This document shows, one piece after another, positions 1 through 9,227 of a DNA stretch of 64,000 nt; the first letter of the stretch is position 1; every line of letters begins with the position of its first letter. The notes below the pieces were generated by a model. The model made no database searches and was not told the DNA's origin. It saw only the letters and a list, made by a program, of their open reading frames with translations. The DNA lies in NCBI GenBank assembly GCA_025462865.1, contig JAOAPI010000019.1, positions 62,001-126,000 of the forward strand. The letters run 5' to 3'. The DNA comes from Candidatus Sulfotelmatobacter sp. Its GTDB lineage: Bacteria > Acidobacteriota > Terriglobia > Terriglobales > Acidobacteriaceae. Made by a program: the position numbers and the translations under genes.

Positions 1-501
1 CCGGTATTTCACGGCAGCGCTCCGGCTTCCGGACAACACTCCGGAATGGGCGAGAAAGGCGCGCCCGAGCAGGAGACAGAAGGACCCGAGCCCAAGACTG
101 CGGCTTCGACGGAATTGACGTTCACAGCAATTTCAGTATTCGCGGCACTGCTCGGCTTGGGATTGGCGTGGCTGCTCTACTACAAGCGACCTGAGCTGCC
201 ACGGAAAGTTGCTGACTCGCTTGACGGTTTTTACGAGGCGGTGGTGCACAAGTATTACATCGACGAGCTGTATGCGGCGGTTTTCGTGAAGCCGTTAATT
301 GATGGGTCGACTCGAATTTTGTGGCAGGGAGTGGACCGAAACATCATTGATGCGGCGGTGAATGACGCGGGGGACGGGGCGAAGCACATTTCTGACAGAG
401 CTCGCCACATGCAGTCGGGGAACATTCGCTCGTATGCGGGATGGGTGGCGGCGGGCTCGGCGGTAGTGATCGCATTCATGATCTGGATGGGAGTGCGATG
501 A
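1..501 (+). CDS. nuoL: NADH-quinone oxidoreductase subunit L, C-terminal part (gene begins before the window)
   Basis: ORF 46..501 resembles the NuoL C-terminus (FYEAVVHKYYIDELYAAVFVKPL) and sits directly upstream of nuoM and nuoN; the start lies outside the window. Confidence 0.85.
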   Translation, partial: PVFHGSAPASGQHSGMGEKGAPEQETEGPEPKTAASTELTFTAISVFAALLGLGLAWLLYYKRPELPRKVADSLDGFYEAVVHKYYIDELYAAVFVKPLIDGSTRILWQGVDRNIIDAAVNDAGDGAKHISDRARHMQSGNIRSYAGWVAAGSAVVIAFMIWMGVR

Positions 502-2015
502 ACACCGACGGCTTCAGTTCCATCATTCTCAGCCTGGTGACGTTCGCGCCGCTGGCGGGCGGGGTGCTGCTGATGTTTTTTCCGCGGCGGGACCGCGACA
601 TCCGGATTTTCGCGCTGGTCATCTCGCTACTTACGTTTGTTCTCTCGCTTCATCTGCCTGTTCATTTCCAACGGTCACAAACTGATTTTCAATACGAGAT
701 CGACAGGCAGTGGGTGTCGACGCCGAATATCCATTACCACATGGGAGTGGACGGCATCTCGCTGTGGCTGGTGGTGCTGACTACGTTTCTCACGCCGCTG
801 TGCGTGCTGATTTCGTGGACTTCGATTCACGAGCGGGTGAAAGAGTTTTTTATTTTGTTGCTGATTCTGGAGACGGCGCTGATCGGGGTCTTCACTTCAC
901 TCGACCTTTTCCTCTTTTATTTTTTCTGGGAAGCTACGCTGATTCCGATGGCGTTGCTGATCGGGATTTTCGGGCATGAGCGCAAAGTTTATGCCGCAGT
1001 GAAGTTCTTCATGTACACCATGATTGCGTCAGTGTTCATGCTGGCGGCAATTTTATGGTTGTATGCGCACACCGGCAGCTTTGATTTTGTGGTGATTCGC
1101 GACCAGATCATGCGCGGGGCGATACCGCAGTTCCCTGCCGCGGCGCAATGGCTGTTCCTCGGATTCTTTTTGGCGTTTGCGGTGAAGATTCCGTTGTTTC
1201 CGTTCCACACATGGTTGCCGGACGCGCACGTGGAAGCTCCGACAGCGGGTTCGGTGCTGCTGGCGGGAGTTTTGCTGAAGATGGGGACCTACGGACTGTT
1301 GCGCTTCAACCTGGGATTATTTCCGGAGCAAGCGCGGCACAACGCATGGTGGGTGATAACGCTCGCTTTGATTGGCATCATCTATGGCGCACTGGTGGCG
1401 ATGGTGCAGCCCAACATGAAGAAGCTGATCGCGTATTCCTCCGTCAGCCATCTTGGATTTGTCGTGCTGGGAATTTTCAGCTTTACGCAGGCGGGATTGA
1501 ATGGAGCGATGTTCGTGATGCTGGCCCACGGAATTTCGACGGGCGGGCTGTTCATGCTGGCGGGACTTCTGCACGAACGACGGCATACTTATGAGATCAG
1601 TGAGTTCGGCGGACTGGCCTCGCCGATGCCGGTCTATGCATCCTCATTTCTGATCATCCTGTTGGCCTCGGCTGGATTGCCCCTGCTGAACGGGTTTATT
1701 GGGGAATTTCTGGTGCTGAGTGGCTCATTTCAGGCCAAGGCGGTTTACGGAATATTGGCCGCCACGGGCGTGATTTGGAGCGCGGCGTATTTGCTGTGGA
1801 TGTACCAGCGGGTTTTTTACGGCAAGGTTACGCATTCCGCGAATAACTCTCTTAGTGATCTGACCGCTTTCGAGAAAATAGCGATCTGGCCATGCGCCGC
1901 CGCTGCGGTGGTAATGGGAGTCGCTCCGATTGTGTGGCTGGGAGCGATTGATCCGGCGGTGCAGGCCGCGTTGACTCCGTTTACGCGAGTAGCCAGCAAA
2001 ATGGTGGGACAATGA
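498..2015 (+). CDS. nuoM: NADH-quinone oxidoreductase subunit M
   Basis: Proton-antiporter family motifs (FFWEATLIPMALLIGIFG, PLFPFHTWLPDAHVEAPTAGSVLLAGVLLKMGTYG); ATG at 498 overlaps the end of nuoL. Confidence 0.95.
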   Translation: MNTDGFSSIILSLVTFAPLAGGVLLMFFPRRDRDIRIFALVISLLTFVLSLHLPVHFQRSQTDFQYEIDRQWVSTPNIHYHMGVDGISLWLVVLTTFLTPLCVLISWTSIHERVKEFFILLLILETALIGVFTSLDLFLFYFFWEATLIPMALLIGIFGHERKVYAAVKFFMYTMIASVFMLAAILWLYAHTGSFDFVVIRDQIMRGAIPQFPAAAQWLFLGFFLAFAVKIPLFPFHTWLPDAHVEAPTAGSVLLAGVLLKMGTYGLLRFNLGLFPEQARHNAWWVITLALIGIIYGALVAMVQPNMKKLIAYSSVSHLGFVVLGIFSFTQAGLNGAMFVMLAHGISTGGLFMLAGLLHERRHTYEISEFGGLASPMPVYASSFLIILLASAGLPLLNGFIGEFLVLSGSFQAKAVYGILAATGVIWSAAYLLWMYQRVFYGKVTHSANNSLSDLTAFEKIAIWPCAAAAVVMGVAPIVWLGAIDPAVQAALTPFTRVASKMVGQ

Positions 2016-3571
2016 CGGGCGCCGTCATGATCGCCCGGCCCATGTTCGCGATCTTTGCTCCGACTTTGTCGCGAACTCTTCCGCAAAGTGCCGACTACGT
2101 CCGCATCCTGCCCGAAATTATTCTTTCCATCTTCGGCATGATTGTGATGGTGCTGGAACCGTTGCTGGACGAGGAAAAGAGTCAGAAGGTTTTGGGATGG
2201 ATCGCCTTAGCGGGCACACTTGCTGGACTGGCAGCGACGTGGCTCATTGCGCAGTACCCTGGGATGGCTTTCTGGAACACGGTGCAGGTGGACGGATTCA
2301 GTGTGTTTTTTCACGTCCTGGTGATTGCATGTGCCGCAATCGTGATTTTGACTTCTTACGAATACATGGCAGTGCAGCGGATCCGGGCAGGGGAATACTA
2401 CGCTTTGATTCTTTTCGGCACGGTCGGCATAGCTCTGATGTCATCGGCGATTGAATTGGTCCTGATCTTCATCGCGCTGGAGATTTCTTCGATTTCATCG
2501 TACGTGCTGGCGGGGTTTCGCAGGCATGAGGCTTCCAGCGCGGAATCATCGTTGAAATATTTCCTGTTGGGCTCGTTTGCCACGGCATTTTTCCTTTATG
2601 GAGTGGCGCTGATGTTCGGCGCCACAGGATCGACGAACATCGATCAGATCAGCAAGACTCTTCAGGCGGGCTCAATCCCGTTGCTGGCCTTTGTGGCGGT
2701 CGCTTTTATGTTTGTAGGCCTCGGATTCAAGGTCGCCGCTTCTCCGTTCCACATATGGACGCCAGACGTCTATGAGGGGGCCCCCGCTCCGATTGTGGGC
2801 TTCATGTCGACCGCGCCAAAAGCTGCGGCTTTCGCCGTGTTGTTGCGTATTGTGTTCGTGGTCAATGTTCCCGGCTCCTTCTGGCTGATCTGGATTTCGG
2901 CGGCGCTCTCCATGACTCTGGGCAATGTGGGCGCACTGGTGCAAGACAATGTGAAAAGGCTTCTGGCCTACTCTTCAATTGCCCATGCCGGCTACCTGTT
3001 GGTTGCTTTCGCAGCGGCGCCGGCGCTGGGAACCTCAGCGGCGATGTTTTATACGGCGGCCTACGCTGCCATGAATTTGGGAGCCTTTGCCGTAGTAAGT
3101 CATTTCGCCAACGCCGGGGAACGCTACGTGACACTTGAGGATTATGAAGGCCTGGGCCGCAGTTCGCCGCTGCTGGCGGCAACGCTCACCATCTTTCTGC
3201 TGTCGCTGATTGGGATTCCGATGACAGGCGGATTCTTCGCCAAGTTCTACGTGTTCAGCGCGGCGGTGAAGGCCAATTTGATCTGGCTGACGATCATTGG
3301 AGTTCTCAACAGCGGTGTGGGCGCCTACTACTATCTACGTATCATTGTGATGATGTACATGCGCGAATCGCGGAAGGAAGTTCCGGTTATTCCAATTCCC
3401 TTTGCGCTGCGTGTGGCCATCGCATCCTGCATGGCGGTAACCATCTACCTCGGCATCTTTCCCAGCGGGACATTGCAGTACGCACAGGATTCGGCGCAGC
3501 AGTTAGTGCGGCAGGCCTCGCCGGAAGTTCCGGCATCCCCACCGGTAGCGACAAGCCCAGCAAGTCTGTAA
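2012..3571 (+). CDS. nuoN: NADH-quinone oxidoreductase subunit N
   Basis: NuoN-like sequence (SSAESSLKYFLLGSFATAFFLYG, SPFHIWTPDVYEGAPAP) overlapping the nuoM stop. Confidence 0.95.
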   Translation: MTGAVMIARPMFAIFAPTLSRTLPQSADYVRILPEIILSIFGMIVMVLEPLLDEEKSQKVLGWIALAGTLAGLAATWLIAQYPGMAFWNTVQVDGFSVFFHVLVIACAAIVILTSYEYMAVQRIRAGEYYALILFGTVGIALMSSAIELVLIFIALEISSISSYVLAGFRRHEASSAESSLKYFLLGSFATAFFLYGVALMFGATGSTNIDQISKTLQAGSIPLLAFVAVAFMFVGLGFKVAASPFHIWTPDVYEGAPAPIVGFMSTAPKAAAFAVLLRIVFVVNVPGSFWLIWISAALSMTLGNVGALVQDNVKRLLAYSSIAHAGYLLVAFAAAPALGTSAAMFYTAAYAAMNLGAFAVVSHFANAGERYVTLEDYEGLGRSSPLLAATLTIFLLSLIGIPMTGGFFAKFYVFSAAVKANLIWLTIIGVLNSGVGAYYYLRIIVMMYMRESRKEVPVIPIPFALRVAIASCMAVTIYLGIFPSGTLQYAQDSAQQLVRQASPEVPASPPVATSPASL

Positions 3572-3599
3572 AGGCTTTGAGCGAGCTTTACGCTTTTCC

Positions 3600-4280
3600 C
3601 TATTCATCCCGGTTGGAAATAAGAGGAACGAAGCGGACGAGTTCTCGAGGCGTGATGATCGGTTGGCCGCCGACCATGCGGACCAGTTGGAGTTGCTGCG
3701 AATCATCCGTTCCAATTGGAATGATCATCCGGCCCTGGTCGTCAAGTTGAGCAATCAGAGCCGGAGGCAGATCAGGAGCGGCGGCAGCGACCATGATCGC
3801 GTCGAAGGGCGCCGCGGCGGGAAGCCCGAGCGTACCGTCTCCGGCAAAAACATGAACATTGCTGTAGCCGAGCCCGGCTAACAGATCGCGCGCCTTGCGA
3901 GCTAGAGCCGGGTGGCGCTCGATGGAAAATACCTCGGCCGCAAGTTCCGCGAGCAGAGCGGTGACGTATCCCGAGCCAGTTCCGACCTCGAGGACTTTAT
4001 CGGAAGGCCGGAGTTGAAGAGCTTCGAGCATGACGGCAACGATGTAAGGCTGAGAGATGGTTTGGTTGTCGCCGATCGGTAAGGGGTGATCTTCATAAGC
4101 CTGGGCGCGATATGGTTCGGGGACGAATTCGTGGCGGGGAACGCGAAGCATCGCCTCGAGCACGCGCGGGTCAGAAATGCCGCGGTCGCGAAGCTGGGAG
4201 GCAACCATGAGTTCGCGGGCGATGGCTGGGGTGGACATGTGCAATCGAGCGGGTTTCAGAAATGAGTCGGGAGAATTCAA
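3600..4280 (-). CDS. pcm: Protein-L-isoaspartate O-methyltransferase
   Basis: PCMT motifs: VPRHEFVPEPYRAQAYEDHPLPIGDNQTISQPYIVAVMLEAL, VLEVGTGSGYVTALLA. Confidence 0.93.
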   Translation of the reverse strand: MNSPDSFLKPARLHMSTPAIARELMVASQLRDRGISDPRVLEAMLRVPRHEFVPEPYRAQAYEDHPLPIGDNQTISQPYIVAVMLEALQLRPSDKVLEVGTGSGYVTALLAELAAEVFSIERHPALARKARDLLAGLGYSNVHVFAGDGTLGLPAAAPFDAIMVAAAAPDLPPALIAQLDDQGRMIIPIGTDDSQQLQLVRMVGGQPIITPRELVRFVPLISNRDE

Positions 4281-4282
4281 AT

Positions 4283-4385
4283 ACCTCGGGGGCTAAAGCC
4301 CAGAAGTGCAGTACATTGTTAATGCAGCGCTGAAGCGCTGCTCCACCTCAAGTGCGTCGTCTTGCTGCGCTGGAGCGCTGCTACA
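4283..4385. repeat. Cluster of short palindromic (REP-like) elements
   Basis: GGGCTAAAGCCC, GCAGCGCTGAAGCGCTGC (4324-4341) and GCGCTGGAGCGC in about 100 nt of intergenic DNA. Confidence 0.6.
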
Positions 4386-4410
4386 CCCGAAATCCAGCTG
4401 CACCGAGTTG

Positions 4411-7400
4411 CTATTTCTTGCGACGGCGAATCCGCAGATCGAAGCTGACAACACCGTTCTGATCGCGCGTACCCACTACTGAAACGTTGCGATTCACATA
4501 GTACTCTCCCTGAATAATCTGCTGCGAACTCTGCGACACGTTGGTGGAATAGGTCAGGGACAGGTTGTTGGCAAATTCCTGTTCGATTGTCACTTGCGGG
4601 CCCCGGGCGGTGGGATTGGTTTCGGTGGTGAGTCCCTGAGGATCGATTTTGATATTACTGGCGCCGAACAATCGCTGCAGACGGCTGCTGACGGTGGTAT
4701 TCAGCGCCTGACTGAGGATAAGGGCGCTGGCCTGATCTGAAAAAGCGCTCTGTCCCGACTGCTCTTGCAGTTGAGCAGATTCCTCGTTGGTACGGCCGAG
4801 AGCGAGCAGCGCGATGATGTCGGACTTGGGCAGCGGAGGTTCAGAACGGTAGTTGAGATTCAAACGATCAGGAGTACCTATGACGGTGATGTTGAGGTCA
4901 TAGTTGCGAACGTGCGTGGAGGCCTGAAGATTAAGCTGGGGCTCGATCGCCACGGGATTGGCAAAAGTAATGTCGCCGCGCTCGAGAGTGAAGCGGGTGC
5001 CGTGAAAGGTGGCCTGGCCTTCGAGCACATCGACGCGGCCGAGAACCGCGGGACGCGCGACGGAGCCACGCAGATGGAGGTCGGCGTCACCGGAGAGGCG
5101 CGCGATGGCGGTACGCATCTGCAATTCAGGCGCGGTCTGGACGCGAATATCCAGCTTGATGTTATAGAGCGGCGAGTTCGCCGCGGTGACGGTGGAGAAC
5201 TGGCGGCTGCGCTCGAGGTATGCGCTGAAGTCGAAGCCGGGGGTGACGGCGATCTTGTTGATGCTGATGTCGCCGGAAAGAGTGGAGGCTGATCGGCTTC
5301 CAACCCAGTGCAGTTCGCCGTCGGCCGTAGAGCTGACGCCGGGGGGATATCGCAGACGAACCCCTTTGCCGTTCGCTGTGAGATTGAAGTTGAGTTGCTG
5401 GTTGACGTAAGTGGCATCGCCTTTGAGATCGACCGTGCCGCCGCCGGTGTGGGCAGAGAGCGTCTCGATGTGCATGTGGTCGCGCGTAAACAGAAGTGAT
5501 CCGTTGAGGTCGCTCAACCCGCTGGGGAGTCCGGCATAAAAAAGAGAACCATTGGTGATTTGAAAATTGCCTTGTGGCAAAGGCTCTTCCAATGTGCCGC
5601 CTACGGTCACCTTCACAGCCATCACACCGGAAGAAGTAAAGTCGGAGTTGAAACCGGAGAGCAGCTTGAGATCGACGTGCCCATCGGCGATGAGGTCAAC
5701 AGAGTGGGTGCCGGAAAGTTGCAGGGAGCCGTGGGCGGTGATGTCACTTCCCTCCCCGACGAGATGGAGTTCGCGGATGTTGAGCGCCTGATTCGCAACG
5801 GAGAAGCGAATCGGATCCTGATTATGCACTTTAACTTTCTGGATATCGACGGCAAGGTCGGTAAGAGTTCCATCGAGAACCCACTGCGCGGGCTGACGCA
5901 GAGGCCCACGGATCTTTACCGATCCGGTGACGGCAGAATGTTCTGTAGCTTCCCCGCGAAGATACCGCCGCAAAACCGCGTCGAGATCCAACTTATCCAT
6001 TTGAAGTGAGAGATCAGCGGGATATCCATCGCGCAGCTGGACGTTACCATTGAGAAGCAAAGAGCCTTGCTGCAAGTGGGAATTGCCGGTGATGTGAAGC
6101 TCGCTGCCTTGCGTGATGGCCTGCAGGTCAAGTTCTCCGGCGAGTTCTTTGTCGAGCGTCAAACTGTGCACATGGACGTCAGCGTTGATGGTGGGGGCCT
6201 CAGGAGTGCCTTGGCCTTTGAGGATGAAATCGGCGCGGCCCTCCACCGATAAGCGACCCGTATTAAGTTGCGGCACCTGCGCCAGGTCGAAATTGTTGCC
6301 AGTGAGGTCGAGATGGAAAGCTCGCGACGAAGGATTGAACGCGGCACTTCCCGTTATTGCTGAATCGTCGTGGAGCAGGTGGATGTTATCGAAAGCGATC
6401 TCGCCGCGGGCAAGATGAACAGCGGAATCGAATTGGCGAACAGTTTCTCCGTAGGCGATCGCATCACTCAGATGAATCTGGCCATTGCCGTGAGGATCCG
6501 CGACAGTTCCCGCCGCCTGCACCACAAGATCGGTCTTGCCGGAGATGGGATAGTTGTATCCGGCGAGGGTCTGAAGATCAGCAAACTCGGCATTGCGCAC
6601 GTTGGCGTGCAGGTTGAAAGAGCTATTGCCGATGAGATGCCCATGCTCCAGATTGGCGGAGGCATCGAAATCGACGGAGGTGGCGGCTCGGCGGAGAATT
6701 GCATTGTGAAGAGCGATGGAATCAAAGGAGACCTGGATGGATGTGGAAAGAGAATCCCAATGACTTTGGAGTTGCTGGGTCTTGGCTGTGGCCGGTAAAT
6801 TTACGTCGAAATCATCGACCAGCATGACTCCGCTAATTTGTGGAGAAGAGAACGCGCCGCTCATGGTGCCGTTGAAAGTCGCGTTGCCGTTTAGTACGAC
6901 GGGCCACAGCGCCGGGCCGCGGATGGCAGCGATCAAAGGTAACCAGTCAGCCATGCTGGAGGTAGTAATCGAGAGACGGACAGCGGACGAGGAAGACAAT
7001 GTACCCGCGGCTCGTACGTGGCTGTGCGGCATGGCGAGGGTGAATTGCGGAAGATCGAGACTATCGCTGCCGGCGTGATAGACGCCAACCGCATGGGCCG
7101 TGAGTGGAGTTTCCGCGGGGCCATGCTGCGCGGGAGGAGTGAGGTCGAGCGCGAATTGAATTTCCGCGTCGCGGGCGGTTCCCTTCCAACGAGTTTCCAG
7201 GGTGCCGGAGGCTGATCCGGCGGGATGAAATCGAGGAATGGGGTGAGCCCGGGAATTGAACGCCACGGCGAGATCTTCGGCAGAGAAATCGTGGAGATGA
7301 AGGAGGACAAATGCGCTCTGAATCGGCGTCAACTTAGGTTTGGCGGCTTTCTCGCCAGATTTTTTCAAAGGGCCAGCGGCGGAGATGACGGCAGTGTCAA

Positions 7401-8514
7401 AGTTTTTTCGCATGGCCGGAGTGAGGTGCTGTGATGGCGCGAGCCATTGATTGAATTCGGCTTCCCCGGAGAAGCCGCCGCCAAAGATTTTCCCCTGCAG
7501 TTTCGAAAGTTTGATCTGCTGCTCGTCAACGGAATAGTCGGAGTTGAGAGAGGCTTTTGAGAACGAGATCTGATTATCCTGCCAGCCGAAATCACGAAGA
7601 GTAAGCAGCCCGTGAGACGCGAACTGCTCGAGCGACCAGTCACCACTTCCTTTGAGTTCAAAAAGGCCTCCGCGAAGGTCGTGACGACGGGAGATGGACG
7701 CGACCTCCGAGAGATCCAGTTGAGCATCGTACGCAGCGTGGATATGCGGGCGGCGGAAGTCGACGACCTGCGCGCTGCCGGACAAGTGAGAATGACCGGA
7801 GTTCAATTTCAAAGAAGTAACAAAGGCGGAGCCTGATCCCAGGCTGAACTCGACGGCGGTCATCCACGCAAACGGGCGGTAGTTCAGCAGCTTGGTATCT
7901 ACGAAACCGAGCAGCAGGCGGCCATCGTAGCGGCGGCGCAGAAAGGAATAATCCATCTGGAGCGAAGCGTCGCGAGCAGCGAAATCGAGGGGAATAGCCT
8001 GATCATCCCAAAGGATCTGACCATGGCGAAATTCAAAATGGTCGATGGACAGGGCAAAGAGTTGTTCGACGGAAGTTGCTCCGGGCGAAGCTGCGTTTTT
8101 TCGGGGTGGAAAATTCGTGCTGCCATCGGGATAGAAGAGTACGTGTACGGTAGGTTGCTCGAGAATGACTTCGTTGAATGCGAGCTCGGAGCGAAGGAGA
8201 GACCTGATTTTCAGGCGGGCAACAATATGGTCCACATGCGCGAGAGGAACATCGTCAGAAGACTCGCGCCCGCGCACGGTGATTCCTCGTACCTCGGCCT
8301 GGAGACGAAACGGAATGGTGTGGATGCTCTGGATTTCTGCACGTCCTCCCGTGATTCTCTCGACTTCGGCAACCAGGCGGCGGCGCACCAGTGACTGGAA
8401 GGACTCAGTATTGATGTAGATGAGGAGTCCCAGAGAGAGGAGGAAGGCGGCGGCGGCGAAGAGGAGCAGAAACTTTCGCCAGCGGCGCAGGGGCTTGGTG
8501 GAGGGCTCAGTCAC
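4411..8514 (-). CDS. tamB: TamB-like translocation/assembly module protein (AsmA-like N-terminus, DUF490-type C-terminus)
   Basis: 1367 aa with N-terminal TM segment, long beta-repeat body and TamB-type C-terminus (YRSEPPLPKSDIIALLALGR ... VTIEQEFANNLSLTYSTNVS); adjacent to a BamA-family gene. Confidence 0.85.
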   Translation of the reverse strand: MTEPSTKPLRRWRKFLLLFAAAAFLLSLGLLIYINTESFQSLVRRRLVAEVERITGGRAEIQSIHTIPFRLQAEVRGITVRGRESSDDVPLAHVDHIVARLKIRSLLRSELAFNEVILEQPTVHVLFYPDGSTNFPPRKNAASPGATSVEQLFALSIDHFEFRHGQILWDDQAIPLDFAARDASLQMDYSFLRRRYDGRLLLGFVDTKLLNYRPFAWMTAVEFSLGSGSAFVTSLKLNSGHSHLSGSAQVVDFRRPHIHAAYDAQLDLSEVASISRRHDLRGGLFELKGSGDWSLEQFASHGLLTLRDFGWQDNQISFSKASLNSDYSVDEQQIKLSKLQGKIFGGGFSGEAEFNQWLAPSQHLTPAMRKNFDTAVISAAGPLKKSGEKAAKPKLTPIQSAFVLLHLHDFSAEDLAVAFNSRAHPIPRFHPAGSASGTLETRWKGTARDAEIQFALDLTPPAQHGPAETPLTAHAVGVYHAGSDSLDLPQFTLAMPHSHVRAAGTLSSSSAVRLSITTSSMADWLPLIAAIRGPALWPVVLNGNATFNGTMSGAFSSPQISGVMLVDDFDVNLPATAKTQQLQSHWDSLSTSIQVSFDSIALHNAILRRAATSVDFDASANLEHGHLIGNSSFNLHANVRNAEFADLQTLAGYNYPISGKTDLVVQAAGTVADPHGNGQIHLSDAIAYGETVRQFDSAVHLARGEIAFDNIHLLHDDSAITGSAAFNPSSRAFHLDLTGNNFDLAQVPQLNTGRLSVEGRADFILKGQGTPEAPTINADVHVHSLTLDKELAGELDLQAITQGSELHITGNSHLQQGSLLLNGNVQLRDGYPADLSLQMDKLDLDAVLRRYLRGEATEHSAVTGSVKIRGPLRQPAQWVLDGTLTDLAVDIQKVKVHNQDPIRFSVANQALNIRELHLVGEGSDITAHGSLQLSGTHSVDLIADGHVDLKLLSGFNSDFTSSGVMAVKVTVGGTLEEPLPQGNFQITNGSLFYAGLPSGLSDLNGSLLFTRDHMHIETLSAHTGGGTVDLKGDATYVNQQLNFNLTANGKGVRLRYPPGVSSTADGELHWVGSRSASTLSGDISINKIAVTPGFDFSAYLERSRQFSTVTAANSPLYNIKLDIRVQTAPELQMRTAIARLSGDADLHLRGSVARPAVLGRVDVLEGQATFHGTRFTLERGDITFANPVAIEPQLNLQASTHVRNYDLNITVIGTPDRLNLNYRSEPPLPKSDIIALLALGRTNEESAQLQEQSGQSAFSDQASALILSQALNTTVSSRLQRLFGASNIKIDPQGLTTETNPTARGPQVTIEQEFANNLSLTYSTNVSQSSQQIIQGEYYVNRNVSVVGTRDQNGVVSFDLRIRRRKK

Positions 8515-9227
8515 TGAGATTGGATTCCATTAGGAGAACCGGAAACGCCGGGAAGATGCACCTGTCCTTCTGAGCGCAAACTTTGCAGCCAGGAGACAAG
8601 CAGTTCACTCACTTTCTCTTCAGTAAGCAGTTCGCGAATCTTTGCTGAGACTGCGGCGAGGGGAACCTCCGACGCGCCGGCTTGCTTTAACTTGGGAACG
8701 AATTGATCGCGATAGTAAGATTCGATTGACTTGGAATCAATTTGTACGGTGGGACGAAGGCGGGCGTCGACGAGGCGCATCACATCGATCTGCTGACGGA
8801 CATGGCTCACAAGATCTTGCTCGGAGAGATTGTATTGGGCGAGAAGCGCTTGCCAGTCCGGGTCGGACGCAGCCTGAGGATACAGTTTCCGGGCCTCGGC
8901 GACGCGGGCAGCGACCTCTACATCGGTGGCATGGGGAAAATCAGCGGACTTCATCTGTTCCTGAAGGAGCTCCTGGTCAATGAGACGGTCGAGGACCGAG
9001 CGGCGATCTTCATCGCTGAGCTGGGTGAACTTGCGATTCGTAAGCAGAGCTTCGTAGCAGAGGGCTTCGTCCCAGTCCGATTGCAGAATGATATGGCCAT
9101 TGACAGTTGCGATAATGCGGTCGATCACCTGGGCGGTGGCGCGCCTCGGGGCAAGATAGAGGATAGAGAAGAGCAGCTCGAAGGCCGCGAGAATCACTGG
9201 CGGATACGAATGGAGCTTCATTCTCAA
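8511..9227 (-). CDS. SurA N-terminal-domain-like periplasmic chaperone without an obvious PPIase domain
   Basis: Signal-like N-terminus then VIDRIIATVNGHIILQSDWDEAL...LIDQELLQEQ (SurA/PrsA N-domain pattern); only 238 aa; 4-nt overlaps with both neighbours. Confidence 0.75.
   Translation of the reverse strand: MRMKLHSYPPVILAAFELLFSILYLAPRRATAQVIDRIIATVNGHIILQSDWDEALCYEALLTNRKFTQLSDEDRRSVLDRLIDQELLQEQMKSADFPHATDVEVAARVAEARKLYPQAASDPDWQALLAQYNLSEQDLVSHVRQQIDVMRLVDARLRPTVQIDSKSIESYYRDQFVPKLKQAGASEVPLAAVSAKIRELLTEEKVSELLVSWLQSLRSEGQVHLPGVSGSPNGIQSQ

Noticed and set aside
4765-8419. Numerous plus-strand ORFs of 60-175 aa inside tamB
   Set aside because: They overlap one long, convincingly coding TamB frame and have no independent support.
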